Of a DNA stretch of 64,000 nucleotides, positions 18,049-27,036 are shown piece by piece. Source of the stretch: an uncultured Rhodospirillales bacterium. GTDB lineage: Bacteria; Pseudomonadota; Alphaproteobacteria; Azospirillales; Azospirillaceae. Each line of letters begins with the position of its first letter. The stretch's first letter is position 1. The DNA is taken from positions 1 through 64,000 of the forward strand of contig CAIOBP010000254.1 in NCBI GenBank assembly GCA_903856295.1, given 5' to 3'. The notes below the pieces were generated by a model. That model was not told the origin of the DNA. It did no database searches and saw nothing but the letters and a program-made list of their open reading frames with translations. A program made the position numbers and the translations under genes.

Positions 18049-18897
18049 TCATGGCGCCCCTCCCAGCCGTTTCATCCGCCAGGGCAGCAGGCCGCGCGGC
18101 AGGAACAGCACCACCAGCACGATGATCAGGCCGTTGAAGACGCCACGGAAATCGTGGAGCGGCCGCAGCAGTTCGGGCAGGGCGGTCAGCACCAGGGCGC
18201 CGATCACCGGTCCGAGCGGCGAGCCGGTGCCGCCGAGAATGGCGAAGCTCAGGATGGTCACGGCGTTTTCGAAGGCATATTCGTTGGGGCTGATGAAGGT
18301 CGAGGAGTGCGCCGACAGCGCCCCGGCCAGCCCGGCCAGCGCCGCCGAGGCCAGCAGCGCCCCCAGATGGTAGGCCGGGAGATTGATCCCGATCACCGCG
18401 GCGGCGGTCTGGTCGGAGCGCATCGCCTCCATCGCCCGGCCGAAACGCGAGCGTCCGACCAGGAAACAGCCGGCCAGCGCCGCACCCAGCAACGCCAGAA
18501 TCATCCAGCTGTCGGTGCGGTCGCGAATGCCGCTCAGCCCCAGCGCGCCGCCGGTGATCTCGGCATTGACGTAGACCACCCGCAGCACCTCGCCCAAACC
18601 GATGGTGGCGATGGCCAGATAGACCCCGGTCAGACGCAGGGTCGGCAGGCCGATCAGAGCGGCGGCCAGCGCTGGCACCAGCGCCGAGCCGGCCAGCACC
18701 AGCGCGAAGGGCAGTCCGGTGTGCAGCGACAGCAGCGCGCCGGTATAGGCCCCCAGCCCCATGAACGCCGCCTGGCCGAGCGATAATTGCCCGACCGCCA
18801 GCACCACATACATCGAGAGCGCCAGCAGGCCGTTGATGCCCAGCGAATGGATCAGGGTCTGGTAGGTCCAGAGGACATCGTCGAGCCACACCGGCAT
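18049..18897 (-). CDS. livM: Branched-chain amino acid ABC transporter permease LivM
   Basis: LALSMYVVLAVGQLSLGQAAFMGLGAYTGALL and TGVYLAIATIGLGEVLRVV typical of LivM. Confidence 0.92.
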   Translation of the reverse strand: MPVWLDDVLWTYQTLIHSLGINGLLALSMYVVLAVGQLSLGQAAFMGLGAYTGALLSLHTGLPFALVLAGSALVPALAAALIGLPTLRLTGVYLAIATIGLGEVLRVVYVNAEITGGALGLSGIRDRTDSWMILALLGAALAGCFLVGRSRFGRAMEAMRSDQTAAAVIGINLPAYHLGALLASAALAGLAGALSAHSSTFISPNEYAFENAVTILSFAILGGTGSPLGPVIGALVLTALPELLRPLHDFRGVFNGLIIVLVVLFLPRGLLPWRMKRLGGAP

Positions 18898-18901
18898 GGG
18901 G

Positions 18902-19783
18902 TCAGGCCCTCGTGACGCGGGCGCGGCCGAGCAGGCCGCTGGGTTTCAGCCACAGCACCAGCACCATCAGGGTGAAGGCGACGCCGTCCTTGACCATGGA
19001 ATCGATGTAGCCCGCCGCCATCACCTCGGCGACCCCGAGCAGCAGGCCGGCGGCCACCGCGCCCCGGACATCGCCCAGCCCGCCGATGATGATCACCGCG
19101 AAGCCGCGCAGCATCATGAATTCGCCCATGTAGGGCTGAATGGCGTTCTGGTTGAGCCCGATCAGCACCCCGGCGGCCCCGGCCAGCAGACCCGAGAGCA
19201 GCGAGGCCAGCATTTCGGTGCGTGGCACGTTGATGGCCATCAGCCGGGCGGCGTCCTCGTTTTCGGCGACGGCGCGCAGGGCCAGACCGAGCCGGGTCCG
19301 GCTCAGCAGCAGCCACAGCCCGATGACCATGATCGCGGTGGTGACCACGATCAGGATTTGCGCCGCCCCCAGCCGGACCTCGCCGAAGGTCAGCGCCGCG
19401 CCCGGCAGGGTGCCGATGGGAAAACGCCGGATTTCCGTGCCCAGCCCCATCGAGAGCAGCGAGTAGAGCAGCAGCACCGCCCCCAGCGTCACCATCAGCG
19501 AGGACAGCTCGGGCGCCCGCGCCCGGCGCAGCGGCGTCAACAGCGCGGTGTCGATGATCACCGCCAGCACCCCGGCGGCCAGCATGCCCAGCGGCAACGC
19601 CAGCCAGATCGACAGCCCCAGCGTCCGGCAGGCCGCCAGCGCCACCAGCGCCCCGGCGGTGAAGTAAAAGCCATAGGTCAGGTTCAGCACCTTCAGAACC
19701 CCGAACATCAGGGTGAAGCCAAGTGCGAACAACGCATAGGTGGCACCAAGGACCAGGCCATTGGCAAGCTGCTGGGCGAACAT
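18902..19783 (-). CDS. livH: Branched-chain amino acid ABC transporter permease LivH
   Basis: MFAQQLANGLVLGATYALFALGFTLMFGVLKVLNLTYGFYF...LRAVAENEDAARLMAINV typical of LivH. Confidence 0.92.
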   Translation of the reverse strand: MFAQQLANGLVLGATYALFALGFTLMFGVLKVLNLTYGFYFTAGALVALAACRTLGLSIWLALPLGMLAAGVLAVIIDTALLTPLRRARAPELSSLMVTLGAVLLLYSLLSMGLGTEIRRFPIGTLPGAALTFGEVRLGAAQILIVVTTAIMVIGLWLLLSRTRLGLALRAVAENEDAARLMAINVPRTEMLASLLSGLLAGAAGVLIGLNQNAIQPYMGEFMMLRGFAVIIIGGLGDVRGAVAAGLLLGVAEVMAAGYIDSMVKDGVAFTLMVLVLWLKPSGLLGRARVTRA

Positions 19784-20092
19784 ACTTCGGAGAGTACGCA
19801 AATGAACGGCCAACGGCAAGCCGGGCGATTGGCGCGATCTCCCCGATCCGGACCATCGCGCCTCCCGCACAACCGCCGGACGCCGTCGGTGCGGGATCCG
19901 GACGCCGTCGGCGCGGGATAAGGTGACCGATAGTAATCGCACCGACCCGGGGAGATATTTTGCTAAAATTATAGATATCGGGTGTTCGGTCATGGCACTT
20001 GACCTGGGTTTGGCTTTTTATTAACCTAAATCTGCCCAGGATGGTCGCCGGAACATGCCGAGCCAACACCATCGGGGAACGGAGGTTGAAAC

Positions 20093-21259
20093 GTGATAGT
20101 GCTGCCCGACGGTTCGCTGGCTTTCCCGTGGCAGTTCAGCTTCTGGCAACTCGGCCGTACGCCGATCGCCGAAAGCACCATGTTCACCGAGTGGTACGAC
20201 CTCTGGCTGTCCGCCTTTCTGCCGGTCCGCCCGCCGCCGCCCCGCGAGCGCTTGGCCGGCAGCCTGATCGGCCAGTGCCTGGGCGATGCCCTGGGGTTCG
20301 TGGTCGATGGTCATTCCTGCGAGGTCTGCCAGGAATATGTCGAGGAAATCCTGCTGACCGACAAGGCCGGCACCATCGGCCGCTCGCCCCACCCTTTCGG
20401 CCAATATACCGATGACTCCCAGCTCGTGCGCGAGCTGATGGAAAGCTACATCGCCTGTCGCGGCTTCGATGCCGGGGACTACAGCCGCCGCATCGCCGCC
20501 CTGTTCAGCGAACAGCGGGTGGTCGGGCGCGGTCGGGCCACCACCGAGGCCGCCGCCCGGTTGGCCCGGGGCGTGCACTGGACCCGCTCGGGCGTTCCCG
20601 CTCCCTATGCCGGCAACGGCGCCGCCACCCGCGCCGCGCCGATCGGCTGGATGTATTCCCGCAGCGACGAGGATCTGGTGCGGGCGGCGCGCGATCAGGC
20701 CCGGATCACCCATACCGACCCGCGGGCGGTGGCCGGTTCGGTCGCGATCGCCGGGGCCGTCGGCATCGCCCTGCGCACCATGCCGGGAACCCTCAAGGCC
20801 GACCGCCTGATCGAACGGCTGGCGCGCTGGGTCAAGCCGGTCGACGCCGGGTTCGCCACCGAGATCGACCGCCTGCACACACTGCGCCTGCGCGACCCCG
20901 AGGATGCCTTGTGGCTGATCAGCCGCACCGGCCTCCGGTCGGGAGAGAATGAAGCCGCCGGCCGCTGGCCCGCCGCCGAGGGCACCATCTCGCCCTTCGT
21001 CATTCCCAGCGTGCTGTGGAGCCTGTACAGCTTCCTGCGCTCGCCCGACGATTACATGGGGGCGATCTGCATCGCGATTTCCGGGGGCGGCGACGCCGAC
21101 ACCACCGCCGCCATGACCGGCGCCATCAGCGGCGCCTATCTCGGGCTGGAGGCGATCCCGCGGCCGCTGGCCGAACGCCTGGAGGATTGCGGCACCTGGG
21201 ACTTCCGCTCCCTGCTGTCGCTGGCCGATGACTTTTACGGCGTGCTGACCCGAACTTAA
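20093..21259 (+). CDS. ADP-ribosylglycohydrolase (ARH/DraG-fold) family protein
   Basis: RLAGSLIGQCLGDALGFVVDG, GQYTDDSQLVREL, AISGGGDADTTAAMTGAISGAYLG: metal-binding motifs of the family. Confidence 0.88.
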   Translation: MIVLPDGSLAFPWQFSFWQLGRTPIAESTMFTEWYDLWLSAFLPVRPPPPRERLAGSLIGQCLGDALGFVVDGHSCEVCQEYVEEILLTDKAGTIGRSPHPFGQYTDDSQLVRELMESYIACRGFDAGDYSRRIAALFSEQRVVGRGRATTEAAARLARGVHWTRSGVPAPYAGNGAATRAAPIGWMYSRSDEDLVRAARDQARITHTDPRAVAGSVAIAGAVGIALRTMPGTLKADRLIERLARWVKPVDAGFATEIDRLHTLRLRDPEDALWLISRTGLRSGENEAAGRWPAAEGTISPFVIPSVLWSLYSFLRSPDDYMGAICIAISGGGDADTTAAMTGAISGAYLGLEAIPRPLAERLEDCGTWDFRSLLSLADDFYGVLTRT

Positions 21260-21332
21260 GGTTACCAAAGACTCCCGGCCTGTGGCGGGGTCAAAGGCCG
21301 GCGCCCTTTGATGCCTTGCTGCGCCCTACGCC

Positions 21333-21722
21333 TCAGCTCCGCCCCCCGCGCTGCAAGGCCGCCAGAAACGGCGTCGCATAACGGGACTTCTTCTTTTTCT
21401 TGCCGTCGGCCGGGGCCTCCCCGCTCAGGCTCGAGGCGATCGATTTCAGCGACACCTTGGTCCGCTCGGCGCTGGCGTTCTGCTGGGCGATGGCGATGGC
21501 ATCCTTGCTGATCGCCAGCTTGACCTCGGGCTCGATGTCGTCGAAGGCGATTTTGGCCAGCGAAAACAGCCGATAAGACGGTGACTCAAGGTACTGGCGC
21601 AAGACGCGCACCGAGGTCGCCAACTCGCTCGCCTCTTTTTCCGGCTGCGCCTCGATGGCCTGAATCAACAGATTGACCGCATCCCGGTCATGCTCATCAA
21701 GCTCTTGAATCGATATCGCCAT
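21333..21722 (-). CDS. Hypothetical protein, similar to the ORF at 57675
   Basis: VLRQYLESPSYRLFSLAKIAFDDIEPEVKLAISKDAIAIAQ aligns by eye with ALRQVLASRSRPAFDFASRAFSTLDPEVKRQVAVDATAKAR. Confidence 0.65.
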   Translation of the reverse strand: MAISIQELDEHDRDAVNLLIQAIEAQPEKEASELATSVRVLRQYLESPSYRLFSLAKIAFDDIEPEVKLAISKDAIAIAQQNASAERTKVSLKSIASSLSGEAPADGKKKKKSRYATPFLAALQRGGRS

Positions 21723-21745
21723 GATGCCTCGTCACCGCTGGAGCC

Positions 21746-22231
21746 TCAATCCCTGAAATTAAGGTACTGCAAGGGTTGTTCAATGTTTAGCTCCTTAATC
21801 AAACGAATGGTAGCCTGAAGATCGTCGATCTTCTTGGCGGTGACCCGCAATTCGTCGCCCTGGATCGCCACCTGGACCTTGGACTTGCTGTCCTTGACCG
21901 CCTTGACGATCTGCTTGGCCAGATCCTTGTCGATGCCCTGGCGGATGGTCACCTCCTGGCGCACGCTGTTGCCCGCCGCCTTCTCCACCTTGCCGAACTC
22001 GAGGGCGCCGACGTCGAGTTTGCGCCGGGTCAGATGGACCCGCAGCAACTCATGCATCTGTTTCAACTTCAGATCGTCATCGGCCAGAATCGTGACGATA
22101 GTCTCGGCCCGTTCGATCGAACATTTGGCGCCCTTGAAATCGAAGCGCTGGCCGACCTCGCGGCGCACACCATCGAGGGCATTATCGACTTCGTGAACAT
22201 CGGTCTTGGAAACGACATCAAAGGACGGCAT
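21746..22231 (-). CDS. yajQ: YajQ family (nucleotide/c-di-GMP-binding) protein
   Basis: MPSFDVVSKTDVHEVDNALDGVRREVGQRFDFKG...DELRVTAKKIDDLQATIRLIKELNIEQPLQYLNFRD. Confidence 0.95.
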   Translation of the reverse strand: MPSFDVVSKTDVHEVDNALDGVRREVGQRFDFKGAKCSIERAETIVTILADDDLKLKQMHELLRVHLTRRKLDVGALEFGKVEKAAGNSVRQEVTIRQGIDKDLAKQIVKAVKDSKSKVQVAIQGDELRVTAKKIDDLQATIRLIKELNIEQPLQYLNFRD

Positions 22232-22350
22232 GATCCGGCTCCGTTACGGTCTTGCTGTGATCGGGGCTTGGGCCGGTATTACAGCACGCCCACCCACCCA
22301 TGGTACCGGAACTCGCGCTCCAGCGCCATCAACTCGGAGGAACTTCGCGC

Positions 22351-22797
22351 ATGCCTTACCTGGATCGGGCCGGCTTCATCGGCCTGCTGAACTCGCTGGG
22401 CGCCGAGAACGAAACCGAAGTGCTGGCCGCCGCCCGGGAAATCCAGCGCCGCCTCGAGGCCGCCGAGACCGCATGGCCGGACCTGTTGACCCCCCCGCCC
22501 GAGGATGGCGAAGAGTCCGGGGCCGGGGGCGGCGGTTTCGAAATCCGGGATCCGGGCCGCGAGCCCCGGCCCGCCCTGCCCGGTTTGCCGCCGCTGTCGG
22601 AGCGGCTGACCGTGATCTATGCGGAAGAGCTGAACCTGATCGAGTCCCTGCTGCGGCGCAGCAATCTCAGCCCCGAGACCCGGCAGGAACTCACCGCGAT
22701 GCGCGCCGACATCGCCGAGGACGACTTCGCCGACATGGATCGCACCTATCTGCGCGATCTGGCCGCCCGCCTCAACGCCCGCGACCGCGAGGATTGA
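22351..22797 (+). CDS. Hypothetical protein
   Basis: MPYLDRAGFIGLLNSLGAENETEVLAAAREIQRRLEAAE...; ggagg ribosome-binding site upstream of ATG. Confidence 0.6.
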   Translation: MPYLDRAGFIGLLNSLGAENETEVLAAAREIQRRLEAAETAWPDLLTPPPEDGEESGAGGGGFEIRDPGREPRPALPGLPPLSERLTVIYAEELNLIESLLRRSNLSPETRQELTAMRADIAEDDFADMDRTYLRDLAARLNARDRED

Positions 22798-22800
22798 GCC

Positions 22801-23205
22801 CTACAGCACCATGTGCCGGGCGCGGGCGCCGCGCTCGATCGCGGTGGAGACCAGACTGTCCAGCCCGAGCTTGTCGCGCAGCATTTCCAGCAGGCGCAAC
22901 TCCTCCAGGCTGGCGTCGTGATCGGATGCCACGATATCGCAGCCGACGGCATAGGCGGTTTCATAGAGCTTGAGCGGCAACCGGGCCTTGATCACCTCGA
23001 GAGCCTTGTCGAGCCCGCGCGGATCGGCGAGCATTTTCAAGCACTCCTCGGTCATCTCGGGCAGCCGGTGAAAATCGAAGCCCTTGAACACCGGCAGATA
23101 CCGCACGTTCTCGCCAATGGTGTTCAACTCGTCGTCACTCATGTTGCCGTCGGAAGCCGATAGCAAAACCATGGTGTAAATCAAGGCGCTGTGATGGTCG
23201 ACCAT
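22801..23205 (-). CDS. TerB-family protein
   Basis: MVDHHSALIYTMVLLSASDGNMSDDELNTIGENV...LYETAYAVGCDIVASDHDASLEELRLLEMLRDKLGLD; TerB-like acidic helical pattern. Confidence 0.75.
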   Translation of the reverse strand: MVDHHSALIYTMVLLSASDGNMSDDELNTIGENVRYLPVFKGFDFHRLPEMTEECLKMLADPRGLDKALEVIKARLPLKLYETAYAVGCDIVASDHDASLEELRLLEMLRDKLGLDSLVSTAIERGARARHMVL

Positions 23206-23407
23206 TGCTTTCTTTCCCCACCCGTCGGTTTCCCCCGACATCTCCGGAAGCATGACGCCCGCCGGAGCCAAAGGTCAAGGATGACGGGTCTTCGGCATGA
23301 AGGAATGGTGACATCTGACAGGGGCGCCGGTAGCGTTCCGATGATGATCGTGAGCTTCGCCGCGCCATCATCAGTGTTTCACCACAAATAAAGATCGGGC
23401 CATCGTC

Positions 23408-24562
23408 ATGCACTGTCTGATGATCGACTTGACCGACGCCCCCGGCGCCTGGGGCAAGGTCATGCTCGCGGACATGGCGAAAGCGCTGTCGCGCCAGGGC
23501 GTGGCCGTGACCGCGGCCCTCGACGCCGCATCGGCGCAAACCGCGATCCCGGCGTTCCTCGCGGCGCTGGAGCCGGAGCAGCGCTTTCTGCTGATCGACG
23601 GCAACTGCCGCGCCAACAAGATGATCCGCGATCCGCGCGCCCTGCGCTTTTCGTTCATGGTCGATCACCCGGCCTATCACATTGCCAACTTTGTCCAGGC
23701 CAGCACGGCGATGCTGCTGGGGTTCGTCGATGAAAGCCACCTGGAGGCCGCCGACCGCTTCGGATTGCCCTTTCCCAAGCTGTTCTTTCCCCATGCCGGG
23801 CCGGAGCCGGACAGTGCCCCCGAGCCGATCCGCGACCGGCCGATCGACCTCCTGATCAGCGCCAGTCTCGAGGACCCGCTCTCGGACGCGGCCTGGCGGG
23901 CGGCCAACCCCGGTGTGCCCGAGATCGTGGCCAGCGCACTGCTCGACGCCGCGGACCAGCTCTCGACGACGCTGACCACCTGCCTAGCCGCCTGGGACGA
24001 CGCCTGCCGGCGCCGGGGCTTCGACCACCGCGCGGCGCTCACGATCGCCACCCTGTGCCAGATCATCGCGACCATCGAGCGGATCGCCAGCGCCCGGCGC
24101 CGCCAGCACGTGCTGGCGGGCTTGCCCGAGGCCCTCGCGATTCACGTGGTGACGCCCAAGCTCCCCGCCTATCTCGCGGGGCACCCCGGGCTGGTCAGCC
24201 ATGGCCCGGCGCCGTTTTCCACGGTCATCGGCCTGATGAAGCACAGCAAAATCCTGGTGAACTGTCTGGCGAAGTACAGTCGGGGCTCGCACGAGCGTAT
24301 CTGGTACGCCATGGCCGCCGGATGCGTCGTCGCCACCGACCAAAGCCGGTTCCTGGAGCGCGATTTCAGCCATCGCTACAATATCCTGTTTCTGCCCTGG
24401 GGGCCGGACCAGCAGGCCTTTCGCCATGATCTGGTCAATCTGGTGCGCAATTCGTCACAACTCACCGCGATTCACTATGCCGCCATGCCGATTTACGCAC
24501 GCCACCACAGCTGGGACCAGCGGGTGGAACCGCTGGTCGCGCTGCTGCGGCAGGCGTCATGA
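23408..24562 (+). CDS. Glycosyltransferase-like protein (GT-B fold, CgeB-like C-terminus)
   Basis: C-terminal HERIWYAMAAGCVVATDQSRFLERDFSHRYNILFLPWGPD resembles GT1/GT4-like nucleotide-sugar region. Confidence 0.5.
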   Translation: MHCLMIDLTDAPGAWGKVMLADMAKALSRQGVAVTAALDAASAQTAIPAFLAALEPEQRFLLIDGNCRANKMIRDPRALRFSFMVDHPAYHIANFVQASTAMLLGFVDESHLEAADRFGLPFPKLFFPHAGPEPDSAPEPIRDRPIDLLISASLEDPLSDAAWRAANPGVPEIVASALLDAADQLSTTLTTCLAAWDDACRRRGFDHRAALTIATLCQIIATIERIASARRRQHVLAGLPEALAIHVVTPKLPAYLAGHPGLVSHGPAPFSTVIGLMKHSKILVNCLAKYSRGSHERIWYAMAAGCVVATDQSRFLERDFSHRYNILFLPWGPDQQAFRHDLVNLVRNSSQLTAIHYAAMPIYARHHSWDQRVEPLVALLRQAS

Positions 24563-24650
24563 CACACGGAACATCGCCCGGAACACCAGATGTGCGCCCG
24601 GCCAAAATGTGCTATTTCAACGGTGACGGTGACGAGCAGGAGAACGGACC

Positions 24651-24953
24651 ATGAGTGTCAGACAGAGTGCGTACCTTCTCGCCCTCGGCCTCTCGCTTGG
24701 GGCCTGCGCGGCCGGCGCTCCCGGCGGACAGGGCGGCGTCGACGCCAGCTGGGACCGTCCGGCCCCGGCGCTCACCCCCTCGCAAAGCGCCCTGAGGCGC
24801 AACCAGGACAGAGCCAGAGCCTGGAGGCAGGACGGCGAAGACACCGCTTCGCCCGGCACCGAACGCCAACCGGGGCAGGCGCCGACGGAGGCCTTGTCGC
24901 CGGACGCCTTGAAGATGCTCCAGGATCAGGCCCGGTTCTGGATGAAGCCGTAG
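24651..24953 (+). CDS. Small putative lipoprotein
   Basis: MSVRQSAYLLALGLSLGACAAGAPGG: signal peptide with lipobox LGAC. Confidence 0.6.
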   Translation: MSVRQSAYLLALGLSLGACAAGAPGGQGGVDASWDRPAPALTPSQSALRRNQDRARAWRQDGEDTASPGTERQPGQAPTEALSPDALKMLQDQARFWMKP

Positions 24954-25076
24954 CCCCCGCCAGCGCCGAAACGCCCCCGCGTGAAATGTTCCAGAGTGTG
25001 ATCCCCCGCACTGTCCGGCTCGACACGGCCTGATACAGTGAAGATACGGAATCCTCAGAGATGAACGGACACGACC

Positions 25077-25223
25077 GTGACACAGCTGCCGCCGCCACCA
25101 TGGGCCATCAAAGGCTATGAAGAGGCCGATCGCTCGGGCTTCGAGCGGAGCATGCTGTTGGGCTCGGCCATTGGTGTCCTGAGCGCCATCCTGATCTTTT
25201 GTATCTATTACGGCCTTCAGTAA
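25077..25223 (+). CDS. 48-aa single-pass membrane protein (GTG start)
   Basis: MTQLPPPPWAIKGYEEADRSGFERSMLLGSAIGVLSAILIFCIYYGLQ; read directly, below the ORF-track length cutoff. Confidence 0.5.
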   Translation: MTQLPPPPWAIKGYEEADRSGFERSMLLGSAIGVLSAILIFCIYYGLQ

Positions 25224-25265
25224 CGCCGCTGACGTTTTGTTTAGAAATACTACCGCGCGCCGTCC

Positions 25266-26663
25266 TCAATCGTCGTTGCCCAAGCCGCGCGTTCCCCGCA
25301 GATCCGCGCCATCGGTCTTGACGCCGCTCATCATCGCGCCGGTAAAGTCGGCGTCGCGCAAATCCGCCGAGGTCAGGTCGACATCCCGCAGTTTCGCCTG
25401 ACCGAAATTGGCCTTGACCATCTGAGCATGCTGAAAACTGGCGCCGACCATGGTGACGCCGATCAAGCGGGCATATTCCAGACTGGTCGACCAGCGATGC
25501 CCGTTGGCGCCCATGACATGAATCGGGCCGCCGCGGCACTGGCTGAGATCGGCGTGAACCAGCGTCGCGCGCATCAGATTGGCGCCGCGCAAATCGGCTC
25601 CGGTCAGCTTGGCCTCGCGCAAATCGGCGAATTGCATGCGCGCCATGGTCAGGATGCAGCCGGACAGGTTGGCCCCCTTGAGAATCACCCCCTCCAGATC
25701 GGCCGCCGCGAGGTTGACGCCGGTCAGGTCCTGGCCGGTCAGATCGACCGAGGTGAAATCCGCCCGGTGCCCCTCCTTGCCGGCGGAGTTGATCCAGGCC
25801 AGATGCGCGGACAATATCTGACCGAGTTCGGCCTCCAGGGACTCGAGACGGCGCGGCAGCTTGGCGCCCTTGGTGTCGGCATTCATCAGACTGCCGAAAT
25901 CGAACATCGCGCCGGACAGATCCGCGCTGTCGAGCTTGGTCCGATTGAGAATCGCCGAGGTCAGGATGGCGCCGCGGAAAATAGCGCCGGTGAAATTGGT
26001 CTCGGTCAGGTCGGCGCCTTCAAGATTGGCGCCGGTCAGGTTCGAGTGCGAGAGATCAGCGCGCATCAATTTGACATTGCGCAGAATGGTGTCGGTCAGA
26101 TCGGTTTGAACAATGAAGGCATTGGAGATTTTGGACGAGGTCAGGTCGGCCGCCGTCAACTTGGCCAGCGAGCCGTCGGTGGCGTTCTTATCATAGCTTA
26201 CCGCCTTCAGCGCCCCGCTCTTGCCCGGCTTCATCATCATGCCGTCGCGCAGGTCGGCATCCATGATATGGGCGTCGCTCAGGTCGGCGCCGCGAAAGCA
26301 GGCGCCGCGCAAATCGGCGCGACACAGGTTGGCGCCGACCATGTTGGCCTCGCGCAGGTCGGTGGCGAACAGGCTGGCGCAGGCGAATTTGGTGCCTTGC
26401 AGGCGCGCCCGGAACAGGCGGGCGCCGTTGAGTTCGGCATTGGTGAGATCGCGGCCGGACAAGTCCAGGTAGGTCAGATCGCACAGGCTGAGGTTGGCGC
26501 GGGCGCCCCCGTTAAGGCAACTCAGAAACCGGACGTGCCGTTTGCATATTTCATCGAGTTCCTGCTGGGCCAGCCGTCGCAATCCGAAGGTCGGATCACC
26601 CTCGGCCGCCGTATCGGGCGCGATGTCCCGCTTCTGTGTCTGATCGTCGCTGGCTGTTGGCAT
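25266..26663 (-). CDS. Pentapeptide-repeat protein
   Basis: Dense A(D/N)LXX repeats: CDLTYLDLSGRDLTNAELNGARLFRARLQG..., ADLTETNFTGAIFRGAILTSAILNRTKLDSADLSGA, etc. Confidence 0.9.
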   Translation of the reverse strand: MPTASDDQTQKRDIAPDTAAEGDPTFGLRRLAQQELDEICKRHVRFLSCLNGGARANLSLCDLTYLDLSGRDLTNAELNGARLFRARLQGTKFACASLFATDLREANMVGANLCRADLRGACFRGADLSDAHIMDADLRDGMMMKPGKSGALKAVSYDKNATDGSLAKLTAADLTSSKISNAFIVQTDLTDTILRNVKLMRADLSHSNLTGANLEGADLTETNFTGAIFRGAILTSAILNRTKLDSADLSGAMFDFGSLMNADTKGAKLPRRLESLEAELGQILSAHLAWINSAGKEGHRADFTSVDLTGQDLTGVNLAAADLEGVILKGANLSGCILTMARMQFADLREAKLTGADLRGANLMRATLVHADLSQCRGGPIHVMGANGHRWSTSLEYARLIGVTMVGASFQHAQMVKANFGQAKLRDVDLTSADLRDADFTGAMMSGVKTDGADLRGTRGLGNDD

Positions 26664-26891
26664 CGAAATCCTATCCGGCCTCATGGCCGACACTGACGCA
26701 AACAATGATACTCCGGAACAGTCCGATTCCCATGAAAATCAATAATTCAACCTGAGCCTGAAAAAAAGGCGGCAACGGCGGCAATCGATCCGACTGTGCG
26801 GCACCGGCCGGAAATTCACATTCCCCGCGCCGGCGGCTCACGAGCTGCTTGACGCGCCGCGCCGGTTGGGGCATATCACGGCGTCCCTGTG

Positions 26892-26967
26892 GCGGTGGTA
26901 GCTCAGTTGGTAGAGCTCTCGGTTGTGGTCCGAGTGGTCGTGGGTTCGAGTCCCATCCATCGCCCCA
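26892..26967 (+). tRNA. tRNA-His (GTG anticodon)
   Basis: GCGGTGGTAGCTCAGTTGGTAGAGCTCTCGGTTGTGGTCCGAGTGGTCGTGGGTTCGAGTCCCATCCATCGCCCCA; acceptor GCGGTGG/CCATCGC, G at -1 opposite C73, encoded CCA. Confidence 0.97.
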
Positions 26968-27036
26968 TTCTCCCCGTCTGCGCCGTCGTGCCCGCCAGCC
27001 CTGGCGGACGCGCGCGTCCTTGAGGTTTTTCCCGTC

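Noticed and set aside
21262-21330. Hairpin-rich sequence after the ADP-ribosylglycohydrolase gene as a possible ncRNA
   Set aside because: More simply a GC-rich terminator/repeat; no further support for an RNA gene.
25428-26696. 422-aa plus-strand ORF full of IGxxQIGxxQVG repeats
   Set aside because: Mirror image of the pentapeptide-repeat gene on the minus strand; periodicity is inherited from the sense repeats.
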